A DNA stretch of 48,086 nucleotides from Candidatus Eiseniibacteriota bacterium (lineage in GTDB: Bacteria > Eisenbacteria > RBG-16-71-46 > CAIMUX01): NCBI GenBank assembly GCA_903844735.1, contig CAIMUX010000005.1:1-48086 (forward strand). The letters run 5' to 3'. Both the position numbers and the translations under genes were made by a program. Below, in pieces: positions 17,941 through 26,292 of the stretch. The notes beneath the pieces were generated by a model, which saw only the letters and a list, made by a program, of their open reading frames with translations, had not been told where the DNA came from and searched no databases. Position 1 is the stretch's first letter; each line of letters begins with the position of its first letter.

Positions 17941-18880
17941 CGAGAATCTCCCCCCCATCGAGGATGCGCCGCACGAGCTGCACATCCTCCCACACCGCGG
18001 CCTTGGCGGAAGGGTTCCGCAGCAGGTAGGCCGGGTGGAAGGTCGGCAGGATGGGCCACCGCCCCTCCGTGTTGAGCCGCCCGCGCAGCTTCCCGATCGG
18101 CAGGGCGCTGTCGAGTAGCAACTGCGCGGCAAAGAGCCCCAGGGTGCAAATCACTTTGGGCCGAAGGAGCTCGAGCTGGCTTTCGAGGAAGTGGCGGCAG
18201 GATGCGATCTCGTCCGGCAGCGGGTTGCGGTTCTCCGGCGGCCGGCACTTCAGCACGTTGCAGATGTAGACCTGCTCGCGTGTGAGTCCGATCGCCTCGA
18301 TGATCTTCGTCAGGAGCTGCCCCGCCCGACCTACGAATGGTTCCCCCGACATGTCCTCGTCGTGACCCGGCGCCTCGCCCACAAAGACCAGGGGGACTAC
18401 GCCGCTGCCCGTGCCGAAGACGACCTTCTGTCGCGTCTCACAGAGCCCACAGGCGGTGCAGCCCGCGGCCTCCGCTCCCAACGCGGCGAGTTGCCCACGC
18501 CAGTCGTCGGCGCGGCCCACGGCATCCGCCGGCAGCCCCCAGGCCGGACGCGATGTACCCGGGCGCGCATCGTCGGTGGGGGCAGCAGCAGCGGAAACGG
18601 AGGCAGCCGCACGGGCAGGGGCAGGGGCAGCGGCAGCCGCAATACGGCCAGGCGCCCGTCGCGGCGGGAGAGACATCGCCCTCGGTGCCGTCGACTCACC
18701 GGAAAGGCCGCGCACCCGGTCACGCAGCGCGACCGCCAGATCCGGATCGAACCAGTAGCGAATCCCGCGGCGGCGATCATCCTCCGCGAGGCGGAGGATC
18801 TCCTGCAGCGCGGCGAGTTCTGGATCCGTGGCGCCCGACCCCGATGGACCGGCAAGCCGAGGACCGCGTTCCCGGTTCAC
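17936..18880 (-). CDS. Family 4 (4Fe-4S) uracil-DNA glycosylase
   Basis: The enzyme removes uracil from DNA to start base-excision repair. Fe-S ligands are C141 and C144 (CTACGLC), C212 (LKCRPPENRNP) and C228 (ASCRHF). Motif A is VGEAPG (167-172) and the C-terminal motif is PTFHPAYLLR. Compared with compact family members (about 200 residues), this one has an N-terminal extension of about 130 residues: a helical segment (LAALQEILRLAEDDRRRGI) and an Ala/Pro-rich linker. I chose the GTG at 18880 because GGGAGG lies six bases upstream and it makes a GTGA overlap with the coaBC stop. The longer frame to 18973 would overlap coaBC by 97 bases. Confidence 0.93.
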   Translation of the reverse strand: MNRERGPRLAGPSGSGATDPELAALQEILRLAEDDRRRGIRYWFDPDLAVALRDRVRGLSGESTAPRAMSLPPRRAPGRIAAAAAPAPARAAASVSAAAAPTDDARPGTSRPAWGLPADAVGRADDWRGQLAALGAEAAGCTACGLCETRQKVVFGTGSGVVPLVFVGEAPGHDEDMSGEPFVGRAGQLLTKIIEAIGLTREQVYICNVLKCRPPENRNPLPDEIASCRHFLESQLELLRPKVICTLGLFAAQLLLDSALPIGKLRGRLNTEGRWPILPTFHPAYLLRNPSAKAAVWEDVQLVRRILDGGEILG

Positions 18881-20178
18881 CGCGTCCTCCCGCGCCCACT
18901 GCGTCGCGCAGGCCGCACCGCGGTCTTCCCGCCCCGTCGCACCGGCGGCCCGGACGCGGACCCTGCGGTACATTTCTCCGCCAGAATCTCCTCGGCGTGA
19001 CGCAGGATCTCCTCGGCCACCCGGCGCTTCGTGGAAAGCGGCAGCACCTCGGTACGACCAACGGCGAAGAGAAGGGTCACCTCGTTGGTCTCGCCGCCGA
19101 ACGCCGAGCCGGGTCGCGTGGGATTGTTGAGCACAATGCAGTCGGCCCCCTTGGTCTCGAGCTTGCGCCGCGCGCCCTCCATCTCGGCCTCGGTTTCGAG
19201 CGCGAAGCCGATCGTTACCTTGCCGGCGCGCTTGCCGCGCAGCGAGGCGAGGACATCTTCCGTAGGCTCCAGGTCCAACGTAAGCCGGCGCTGGCGCCCC
19301 GGGATTTTCCGTGGCTCGACGTGGCGAGGACGGTAGTCAGCCACCGCCGCGGTCATGACCACGATCTCATGCTCCTCGTGGCGAGCCGCCACTGCGCGGG
19401 CCATCTCGGCCGCGCTGCGAACCCGCACGACCTCGACGCCAAGAGGCGGCTCCACCGACGTCGTCCCCGCCACGACGGTCACGGCATAACCCCGGTCGCG
19501 CGCCGCCTCGGCCACCGCGAACCCCATGCGACCGCTGGATCGGTTGGTGAGGAAACGCACCGGGTCGAGGTCCTCTTCGGTGCGACCCGCGGTGACGAGC
19601 AGCCGTCTCCCCCGCCCCTCGGTGCCCAGTTGCCGGAGCACGAAGGCGACCACTTCCGCCGGATCCGCCATGCGGCCGGTCCCCATCTCGCCACACGCCA
19701 AGGAACCCGTCCCGGGGGTCACGAAGAGGAAACCGCGTTCCTCGAGCAGGCGCACGTTGGCCTTCACCGCCGCGCTCTCCCACATCCGTGTGTTCATGGC
19801 GGGCGCGAAGACGACCGGGGCCGAGGAGGCCATGATGGCGGTGGACAGAGCGTCGTCGGCGATCCCGTGCGCCACCTTGCCGAGGATGTTCCCCGACGCG
19901 GGAGCGACGAGGAGGAGGTCAGACTCGCGAGTGACTTGGATGTGGCGGATGCCGCCGGTCACCTCGTCGAACATGCCGGTCGTGACCGGCTGGCCCGAGA
20001 GCGTCCCGAGTGTGAGCGGCGTGATGAACTCGGCCCCGGCGCGGGTCAGGATGCAGTGCACTTCGACACCCGCCTTCTGCAGGAGCCGCACGATCTCGGC
20101 CGACTTGTACGCCGCGATGGAACCGGACACACCCAGGACCAACCGGCGCGGCGGGCGTGAGGCAGCAGGTTCGGACAT
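18877..20178 (-). CDS. coaBC: Bifunctional phosphopantothenoylcysteine decarboxylase / phosphopantothenate--cysteine ligase
   Basis: It performs two steps of coenzyme A synthesis. The N-terminal flavoprotein CoaC half has GVSGSIAAYKSAEI, the catalytic His in GGIRHIQVT, PAMNTRMW and the flexible CGEMGTGRM. The CoaB half has VTAGRTEEDLDPVRFLTN, RSSGRMGFAVAEAA, AAVADYRP and IVLNNPTRPGSAFG. The ATG at 20178 has GGAGGG seven bases upstream; the frame also opens with a TTG one codon earlier. It is coupled to the glycosylase gene by a 4-base GTGA overlap and follows gmk by 40 bases. Confidence 0.96.
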   Translation of the reverse strand: MSEPAASRPPRRLVLGVSGSIAAYKSAEIVRLLQKAGVEVHCILTRAGAEFITPLTLGTLSGQPVTTGMFDEVTGGIRHIQVTRESDLLLVAPASGNILGKVAHGIADDALSTAIMASSAPVVFAPAMNTRMWESAAVKANVRLLEERGFLFVTPGTGSLACGEMGTGRMADPAEVVAFVLRQLGTEGRGRRLLVTAGRTEEDLDPVRFLTNRSSGRMGFAVAEAARDRGYAVTVVAGTTSVEPPLGVEVVRVRSAAEMARAVAARHEEHEIVVMTAAVADYRPRHVEPRKIPGRQRRLTLDLEPTEDVLASLRGKRAGKVTIGFALETEAEMEGARRKLETKGADCIVLNNPTRPGSAFGGETNEVTLLFAVGRTEVLPLSTKRRVAEEILRHAEEILAEKCTAGSASGPPVRRGGKTAVRPARRSGRGRTR

Positions 20179-20218
20179 CAAGGCTCCCTCCCCGACGGCA
20201 GCTCAGCACGTTCTGACA

Positions 20219-20854
20219 TCAACCTTTCCTCCGCGGTGGCGGCTCCCAGCCGGGTGCGATCCGCCGCGACGTGCGCGAACGCTCGCCGTGCACCACCGAG
20301 ATGAGGTCTACCGCCGCCTCGTCCAGCCGATCGTTCATGATCACCGCGTCATAGCGCGGCAACACCCGGATCTCCCGCTCGGCATTGCGCAGGCGGCGTT
20401 GGATCTCTTCCTCCGCGTCAGTCCCGCGTCCGCGCAGGCGCGCCTCCAACGCCCCCCACGACGGGGGCAGCAGAAAGACCAGCAGCGCCGACGGGTACAC
20501 CGTCCGCACCTGCAGGCCACCCTGGACATCGATGTTGAGCACCGCCGACTCGCCGGCCGCCAGCCGTTCGTCGAGCCACGAGCGCGGTGTGCCATACAGC
20601 CGCCCGTGCACCTCGGCCCACTCGGCGAGCCCGCCGCGATCGATTTCGGCTCGGAAGCGCGTCTCGTTCCAGAAGAAGTAGCTCTGCCCATCCCGCTCGT
20701 CGGGGCGGGGCGGGCGCGTGGTGGCGGAGATGGATCGCACCATCCGCGGCAACGAGTCGCAGAGCCGGCGGCAAAGCACCGTCTTGCCGACCCCGCTGGG
20801 GCCGGATACAACCACCGGAAAGGCCGGCAGAGCGAGTCCGAAATCCTGATCCAT
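20219..20854 (-). CDS. gmk: Guanylate kinase
   Basis: It phosphorylates GMP to GDP. The P-loop SGPSGVGKTVLCRRL, SISATTRPPRPDERDGQSYFF (GMP-binding), EWAEVHGRLYGTP and LNIDVQGGLQV are diagnostic. The 211-residue length is standard. It lies 15 bases after yicC and upstream of coaBC; rpoZ, usually found between gmk and coaBC, is absent here. Confidence 0.96.
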   Translation of the reverse strand: MDQDFGLALPAFPVVVSGPSGVGKTVLCRRLCDSLPRMVRSISATTRPPRPDERDGQSYFFWNETRFRAEIDRGGLAEWAEVHGRLYGTPRSWLDERLAAGESAVLNIDVQGGLQVRTVYPSALLVFLLPPSWGALEARLRGRGTDAEEEIQRRLRNAEREIRVLPRYDAVIMNDRLDEAAVDLISVVHGERSRTSRRIAPGWEPPPRRKG

Positions 20855-20869
20855 GCCGGCCCCCGGGAG

Positions 20870-21748
20870 CTATTCGAAGTTCTGCACTTGTTCGCGAATC
20901 TTCTCGATCTCTTCCTTCAGGCCGATGACTTCGCGCGCGATGACCGTGTCCTGGGCCTTTGACCCGATGGTGTTGGTCTCGCGGTTCATCTCCTGGAGGA
21001 GGAAGTTCAGCTTTCGGCCCGCGGGTTCGGGGGCCCGCACCAGCTCCCGGAACATCGCGAGATGGGAGCGCAGTCGCACCGACTCCTCGGTGCAGTCGGT
21101 CCGATCGGCGAAGAAAACGATCTCGGTCTCGATACGGGAACGGTTGTACTCGAAATCGTTTCCCGCCTCCGCCAGCCGTTCCGTGATCCGGTTTCGCAGC
21201 GCTCCGACCATCCCGGGCACGCGCTCTTCGATGCGGGTGAGCGCCACCTCCATCCCGTCGATGCGGGCGAGGAGATCGTGGCCGAGGGTCTCCCCCTCGC
21301 GCCGCTTCATGTCGAGAATGTCCGCCACCGCGGCGTCGAGGGCCGGGGTCAGGAGCTCCCAACCCTGGTCCTCGGAGAGCTCCGCCCGCTCCCACGTAAG
21401 GACGTCGGGCAGGGTCAGAAACGCCGCGAGGTCGATACTGCCCGCCAGGCCGTAGGTCTGCTTCAACTCGATGAGAGCATTGTGGTAGCGCCCGGCGATC
21501 TCATGGTTGATCAACAGCTTCCCGAGCTCGCCGTCCTCTCCCTCCAGGGAGACGGTCACCGTCACCTTGCCGCGAGAGAGGCGCTGCCCGATCCGCTCGC
21601 GCATCCGTCCTTCGAGAAGCGAAAGAACCTTGGGAAGCCGGATCGAGATCTCACTGAACCGGTGGTTCACCGAGCGGATCTCGACATCGAGAGTCCCCTT
21701 TTCCGTGCGCGCCTCGCCCCGCCCGAACCCCGTCATGCTGAGCAGCAT
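20870..21748 (-). CDS. yicC: YicC family endoribonuclease
   Basis: YicC proteins are ring-shaped endoribonucleases. The protein starts MLLSMTGFGRGEA, the family's invariant N-terminus, and ends with the DUF1732 domain (KLNFLLQEMNRETNTIGSKA, VIGLKEEIEKIREQVQNFE). The ATG at 21748 has GGAGGAATCG directly upstream. The frame extends 34 codons further but that part is not conserved. Length is 292 residues, as expected. It is the first gene of the yicC-gmk-coaBC-glycosylase operon. Confidence 0.96.
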   Translation of the reverse strand: MLLSMTGFGRGEARTEKGTLDVEIRSVNHRFSEISIRLPKVLSLLEGRMRERIGQRLSRGKVTVTVSLEGEDGELGKLLINHEIAGRYHNALIELKQTYGLAGSIDLAAFLTLPDVLTWERAELSEDQGWELLTPALDAAVADILDMKRREGETLGHDLLARIDGMEVALTRIEERVPGMVGALRNRITERLAEAGNDFEYNRSRIETEIVFFADRTDCTEESVRLRSHLAMFRELVRAPEPAGRKLNFLLQEMNRETNTIGSKAQDTVIAREVIGLKEEIEKIREQVQNFE

Positions 21749-22148
21749 CGATTCCTCCTCCCCATGGGGGGGGACAGTACACCGGCGAGGGGGCGGGGTC
21801 AACGCGGGCGGGCAACATCCGCACCGATCTCCCCGGGGGATCGCTCTCATTGCAACCCGCTGTAAGATAATCGATTCGTAACTATTCAGGTAGCCGGAAG
21901 CCGGAGTTCAGGAGTCAGAATGAGGCCGCTCCTCGACGAGATTGGAGGACCCTTACATGTACGTGAGCGTTGACTGAAGAGTAGCCCCCCCTGCCCACCT
22001 CCTGGCCGAGGGTTTGCCGGGCCGATCCGTCGGACGCTGGGAGGCAGGGTAAGCGGCGGGGTGGCCGGGGTGGCGGGGCGTGACTTGCGACCGCTACGAG
22101 AGCTCCTTACAATCCCGCAGCTTCGCGGAAACGATGGAGGACTGTGCG
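21749..22148. other. Divergent intergenic region between yicC and the peptidase MA gene
   Basis: About 400 bases with no gene. It should hold the promoters of the yicC operon (minus) and of the plus-strand secreted protein. It contains the heptanucleotide repeat copy at 21889-21923 and a G-rich stretch (22000-22080). Confidence 0.6.
21889..21923 (+). repeat. Heptanucleotide repeat element, short copy
   Basis: Five 7-base units GGTAGCC, GGAAGCC, GGAGTTC, AGGAGTC, AGAATGA match the reverse complement of the block at 17885-17940, including its unit order at the AGGAGTC/AGAATGA end. Confidence 0.75.
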
Positions 22149-25100
22149 ATGGATCGAACCGGGACGGGACGGGGCGGGATCTGGGTGGGCCGCGATCAGG
22201 GAGTCAGGCCCGACCAGGGAACCTTGGCCGCGCGGTCCAGGTCCGCCGGTCCGCGCATCTCCACCCGCTGCGACCTCGCGATTCTCGCGGCGCTCGCCCT
22301 CGCCACGGCCGCCATCTCCACACCTGCCAATGCCCAGGACATCAAGCCGAACCAAGCCTGGCGCGTCATCGAGAGCGCACACTTCCGGGTCACCTACGCC
22401 CCGGGGCTCGACTCCCTCGCCGCCCGCGCCGCGGTGGCCGCCGAATCCGTGCGCATCGTGTTGACGCGCGACCTCGGACCACCTCCCGCCGGAAAGATCG
22501 ACCTGGTGCTGAGCGACGATACCGACGACAGCAACGGGTTCGCCGCTCCGTTCCCATCGAACCGCGTCGTCCTCTTCGCCCATCCGCCCGCCGACGAGGT
22601 CCTTCTCGGAGACTTCGATGCCTGGATGCACGGACTCCTCGCCCACGAGCTGACACACATCTGGCAAATGGACCGGGCGGGATGGGCGGGGCAGGCACTG
22701 CGCGTCGTGTTCGGCAGGCTGCCTTCCGGCTGGCCGCTCTTCCCGGTCATCGGGGCTCCGAACTGGTTCATCGAAGGGAACGCGGTGAGCTACGAGACAG
22801 AGCTGACCGGCCGCGGGCGGCTCGCCGGACGCGTTCACGAGATGATGCTGCGGACCGCATTGCTGGAGGGGCACGCCGAGCCGTACGACAGGATTTCCAA
22901 TCCGACCTCCTCGTGGCCCGCGACGAACCGCGCCTACGCCTTCGGCTCCTTGTTCGTTGATCATCTTGCGCGTTTGCACGGTCCCGACGTGCGCGCGATG
23001 CTGACTGCGAGATGCGCGGGTGCCGTGGTCCCGCCGCCGCTCGCCTTCGACCGCGTGGCCGAGCGTACGTTCCGTCATTCCTTTTCGGGGTCGTACCGCG
23101 ACTGGCAAAGGGATCTCGCCGTGCAGTACGGGATGCTGCGCGACTCGCTGACCTCGGCGGGGCTGACCGCCACCGAGGTGCTGGCCGAAGGCGGCGCGTG
23201 GAGCGGACCGACTCGGTTTTCGCCCGACGGACGGTGCCTGGTGTATCACCGGTCCGATTGGCGCAGGCCGGCCATGGCGGTCATCCTTGACCTCGAGTCC
23301 CGGCGCGAGCACGACCTGTGGCGCCACGATGCCGCAGCGAACTACGCTTGGCTGCCCGGCGGCGATCTCGTCACGGCCCAGTCCGAGATCCTTGAAACCT
23401 ATCGTTCCTACTCCGACCTGTGGCGCATTCGACCCGACGGGCGCGCGCGGCAACTCACGCACGGCGCGCGCCTGGACGATCCTGATGTCTGCTTGCGCAC
23501 GGGCGAGGCGATCGCAGTGGAGAACGGGCGCGGGACGACAAGGCTCGTCATGGTCGATCTCGCGAAGGGGCCCGTAATCCGTCGTTTCCCGTCGCCGCCG
23601 GAGGTGGTGTGGGCACACCCACGCTGGTCTCCCGACGGTTCACGGATCGCAGCGGAACGGCTTTCCGACGGAAGCCGCGATATCGTGGTTCTCGACCGCG
23701 ACGGCAACGTGCGCGTGGAAATCACCGGTGACCGGGCATGCGATGCGTATCCCGCATGGTCTGCTGACGGACGGTTCGTCGTCTTCGCCTCGGATCGCAC
23801 GGGGATCTGGAATCTCTTCGCCGCGGCGATGGATGGTCCCGCGGCAGCTCCGGGCACCGGGGTGACGGATGCCGCAGCCGACAGCTCCGGCCTGATGATG
23901 GATGCCGCGGTCGACCGCTCCGGCCTGCCACCGGATGTCGAGGACGTTGTACAGCCAGGGGACGGCTCCCGCGCGACGCCGCATCCACGCCTGCAGCAGG
24001 TGACGAATCTCCTCGGCGGCGCGCTCCAACCGGATGTATCACCGGACGGCAAGTGGATCGTTTTCTCGTCCTACCACGCCGACGGAATGCGGATCGAGCG
24101 GATCCCGTTCGACCCGGCGGCGTGGCGGGAAGCGGCGGCCACGACGGAGGGCCTGTCATCAGCGGCTGCGACGGCAATCACCACAGCGAAGGCGGAAGCG
24201 GCGACGGACGCAAGGACGGAGGCAAGGACGGAGGCGGGGACGGGGACAGAGGCGATGACGGAGGCAGGGACGGAGGTAGGGACAGGCACGTCGAGCACGC
24301 AACTTGCTCCATCCCCGCCGCCGGCTTTCACGTCCCGCCCCTACCACGCCTGGCGTTCGCTGCGGCCGCACTACTGGATGCCCCAGTACCTTGCCGGCAC
24401 GGAAACCGGCGAATACTACGGGCTCAGCTCGTCCGGAGAGGACATGGTGGGGCTGCACCGGTGGAGTGCCTGGGCCGTGACGGAACCACAAAGCGGACGC
24501 AGGCAAGGCGCCGCCGGCTACTCCTGGTCCGGCCTCGGCAACCCGGTTCTGGGATTCAGCGGTGGGCAGACCTGGGACCTGCTCCGGGCGTCCTACAGCG
24601 ACAGCTCCCGCCACACCGCGCGCGAGCGGGAGCAGCGTTTTGCGGCGAGTGCGACCTTCCGCCGACCGCGCCGGCACGGCAGCGCCTGGTTCACCCTCGG
24701 TAGCGAGATCATCCGGCGCCGGCGCATACCGGATCGCGTCTATGCCGACTCACTCGGCGATCCGGTTATGCTGCGATATCCGAACGGGCGGCTCTTCGGG
24801 TTCGGCGGCACCCTGGCCTACTCGAACACGAGCGCGCGATTCTACTCCATCAGCCCGGAAGACGGGGTTACATTCCGTCTCGACCTTCGCCGCCGCTGGG
24901 ACCTCGGCCGGTACCCGACACCCGATCTCGGCGACACCGAGACTCGCGTATCGATGGCCGCCTACCGCGCCGTGACGCGGATCGCCTGGTCGAGGGCCGT
25001 GCTGGCGGCGCGCGCCAATGGGGTCGTGCGCAACGGCCGCGGCGCCTCGTGGGCCGACCTGGGCGGGGTTTCGGAAGGAACGCTCAACCTCGAGATCGTC

Positions 25101-25658
25101 ACCTTCGGCGGCAGTCGCCTCTTGCCGCTGCGCGGCTTCCCTTCGGGAGTCCGTTCCGGCACACGCGCCTGGTCGGCCGGGCTCGAATGGCGGATGCCGC
25201 TGTTTCTGGTGGAACGAGGGCTCGATACTCCGCCGATCTTTCTCGAGCGGACCTGGGCGGTTGCATTCCTCGACGCCGGCGATGCGTGGGCGCCGCAGAG
25301 CCAGGGAGGCAGGCAGACCGGGTGCGGCGGAGGCCCCTGCCTCGACGGTTACACCCTGGATCCGCTGGTGAGCGCCGGTGCCGAGCTGGCACTGCGCGGC
25401 ACTGCTATCCACTGGCTGACCGTTGCGCTGCGGTTCGGCGTCGCCCGGCAGTTGGCGGGTGGGTCCGCGACGGTCACCTACCTGGCCCTGGGCGGCGGAG
25501 GCATCGGGGGAACGGCCCTCAAGCTCGAGCCACGGGCCAGCCATCGGACTCTTCAACTCGGCGAGTCGAGCTTTCCCCCGCGGAGTACACGGCGGGCCGC
25601 ACAGGTCAGCGCACCAGATGCAACCAATCCCCCAGCAGGAAATCCAGCCGCCCGATGA
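22149..25658 (+). CDS. Secreted peptidase-MA-like / beta-propeller / outer-membrane barrel protein
   Basis: The 1169-residue protein's ATG at 22149 has GGAGG eight bases upstream. A signal peptide (ILAALALATAAISTPANA-Q) follows a longer than usual N-terminus. A gluzincin-type metallopeptidase domain carries HELTH (166-170) with a downstream Glu in NWFIEGN (E209). TolB-like propeller repeats follow (GPTRFSPDGRCLVYHR, PRWSPDGSRIAAERL, YPAWSADGRFVVFASDRT, LQPDVSPDGKWIVFSSY). After a low-complexity Thr/Glu/Ala linker, the C-terminal 400 residues look like an outer-membrane barrel (ARTEAG linker to EWRMPLFLVERG). The set suggests a cell-surface protease, substrate unknown. The 3' end overlaps the convergent gene by 53 bases. 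Confidence 0.85.
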   Translation: MDRTGTGRGGIWVGRDQGVRPDQGTLAARSRSAGPRISTRCDLAILAALALATAAISTPANAQDIKPNQAWRVIESAHFRVTYAPGLDSLAARAAVAAESVRIVLTRDLGPPPAGKIDLVLSDDTDDSNGFAAPFPSNRVVLFAHPPADEVLLGDFDAWMHGLLAHELTHIWQMDRAGWAGQALRVVFGRLPSGWPLFPVIGAPNWFIEGNAVSYETELTGRGRLAGRVHEMMLRTALLEGHAEPYDRISNPTSSWPATNRAYAFGSLFVDHLARLHGPDVRAMLTARCAGAVVPPPLAFDRVAERTFRHSFSGSYRDWQRDLAVQYGMLRDSLTSAGLTATEVLAEGGAWSGPTRFSPDGRCLVYHRSDWRRPAMAVILDLESRREHDLWRHDAAANYAWLPGGDLVTAQSEILETYRSYSDLWRIRPDGRARQLTHGARLDDPDVCLRTGEAIAVENGRGTTRLVMVDLAKGPVIRRFPSPPEVVWAHPRWSPDGSRIAAERLSDGSRDIVVLDRDGNVRVEITGDRACDAYPAWSADGRFVVFASDRTGIWNLFAAAMDGPAAAPGTGVTDAAADSSGLMMDAAVDRSGLPPDVEDVVQPGDGSRATPHPRLQQVTNLLGGALQPDVSPDGKWIVFSSYHADGMRIERIPFDPAAWREAAATTEGLSSAAATAITTAKAEAATDARTEARTEAGTGTEAMTEAGTEVGTGTSSTQLAPSPPPAFTSRPYHAWRSLRPHYWMPQYLAGTETGEYYGLSSSGEDMVGLHRWSAWAVTEPQSGRRQGAAGYSWSGLGNPVLGFSGGQTWDLLRASYSDSSRHTAREREQRFAASATFRRPRRHGSAWFTLGSEIIRRRRIPDRVYADSLGDPVMLRYPNGRLFGFGGTLAYSNTSARFYSISPEDGVTFRLDLRRRWDLGRYPTPDLGDTETRVSMAAYRAVTRIAWSRAVLAARANGVVRNGRGASWADLGGVSEGTLNLEIVTFGGSRLLPLRGFPSGVRSGTRAWSAGLEWRMPLFLVERGLDTPPIFLERTWAVAFLDAGDAWAPQSQGGRQTGCGGGPCLDGYTLDPLVSAGAELALRGTAIHWLTVALRFGVARQLAGGSATVTYLALGGGGIGGTALKLEPRASHRTLQLGESSFPPRSTRRAAQVSAPDATNPPAGNPAAR
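23872..23945 (+). repeat. Tandem repeat within the peptidase MA gene (first)
   Basis: Two units of about 36-39 bp encode DAAADSSGLMM and DAAVDRSGLPPD in an insertion between propeller blades. Confidence 0.6.
24195..24300 (+). repeat. Degenerate short tandem repeat within the peptidase MA gene (second)
   Basis: Multiple units of about 12 bp (like GGACGGAGGCAA) encode a low-complexity ARTEARTEAGTGTEAMTEAG linker between the propeller and the barrel. The frame stays open. Confidence 0.75.
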
Positions 25659-26292
25659 GCAGTGACATGCGGCTCATCACCGTGTAGCCGAAGCTCGCCC
25701 CGAAGGTGACCATGAGGAAGAGGATCCCGATGCGCGCCGTCACCCCGACCGCCTTCTTATGCTCCAGCGAGAAGAAGAAGTAGACCAGTCCGGTGAACGT
25801 CCCCACGAAGACAAGCAGAGGATTCCAGTAGGGGTTGAACGGCGGCGGCGGCCACAGATGTTTGTAGAACTCCGCGGTGATGAGCGGGGCTTGGATAGTG
25901 GCCTTCATCTGCTCCAGCGCATTCGACTGCAGGTAGGTGATAAAATAGAGACCGGCGGTCGCCCCCACGATGAATGCCATCGGCCAGCGGGAAATCCAGC
26001 CCACCTTCGGCAACAGTCGCATCAGCATCATCACCCCGAGGACGCCGGCCACGAGATACACGACGCCGCCACCGGGGCCGTGGCCATGGACCAGCGCGGT
26101 CACGACGTCGCGCAGGTTCAAGACCAGCTTCGGCCAGATGTTCTGCCAGAAGAGGCTCACAAACCAGTAGCCGGCCGACACGCCGATGAAGATCGCCTCG
26201 CACACCTTGTAGACCGGGTTGTCCTTGTACAGGAACGAGATGATCCCGAGCGTGAGGAACGCCCCCAACCACACTCCGAAGTCGAGACTCAT
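25606..26292 (-). CDS. Polytopic inner-membrane protein, last gene of the B12-riboswitch cluster
   Basis: The 228-residue protein has about six hydrophobic segments (FGVWLGAFLTLGIISFLY, VVYLVAGVLGVMMLMRLL, WPMAFIVGATAGLYFITYL, LLVFVGTFTGLVYFFF, IGILFLMVTFGASFGYTVM). Between the third and fourth is a hydrophilic loop with LITAEFYKHLWPPPPFNP. I do not recognise the family with certainty. The ATG overlaps the stop of the preceding gene as ATGA, so translation is coupled. The C-terminal 53 bases overlap the convergent peptidase MA gene. It is probably a subunit of a membrane complex with the three genes upstream. Confidence 0.8.
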   Translation of the reverse strand: MSLDFGVWLGAFLTLGIISFLYKDNPVYKVCEAIFIGVSAGYWFVSLFWQNIWPKLVLNLRDVVTALVHGHGPGGGVVYLVAGVLGVMMLMRLLPKVGWISRWPMAFIVGATAGLYFITYLQSNALEQMKATIQAPLITAEFYKHLWPPPPFNPYWNPLLVFVGTFTGLVYFFFSLEHKKAVGVTARIGILFLMVTFGASFGYTVMSRMSLLIGRLDFLLGDWLHLVR

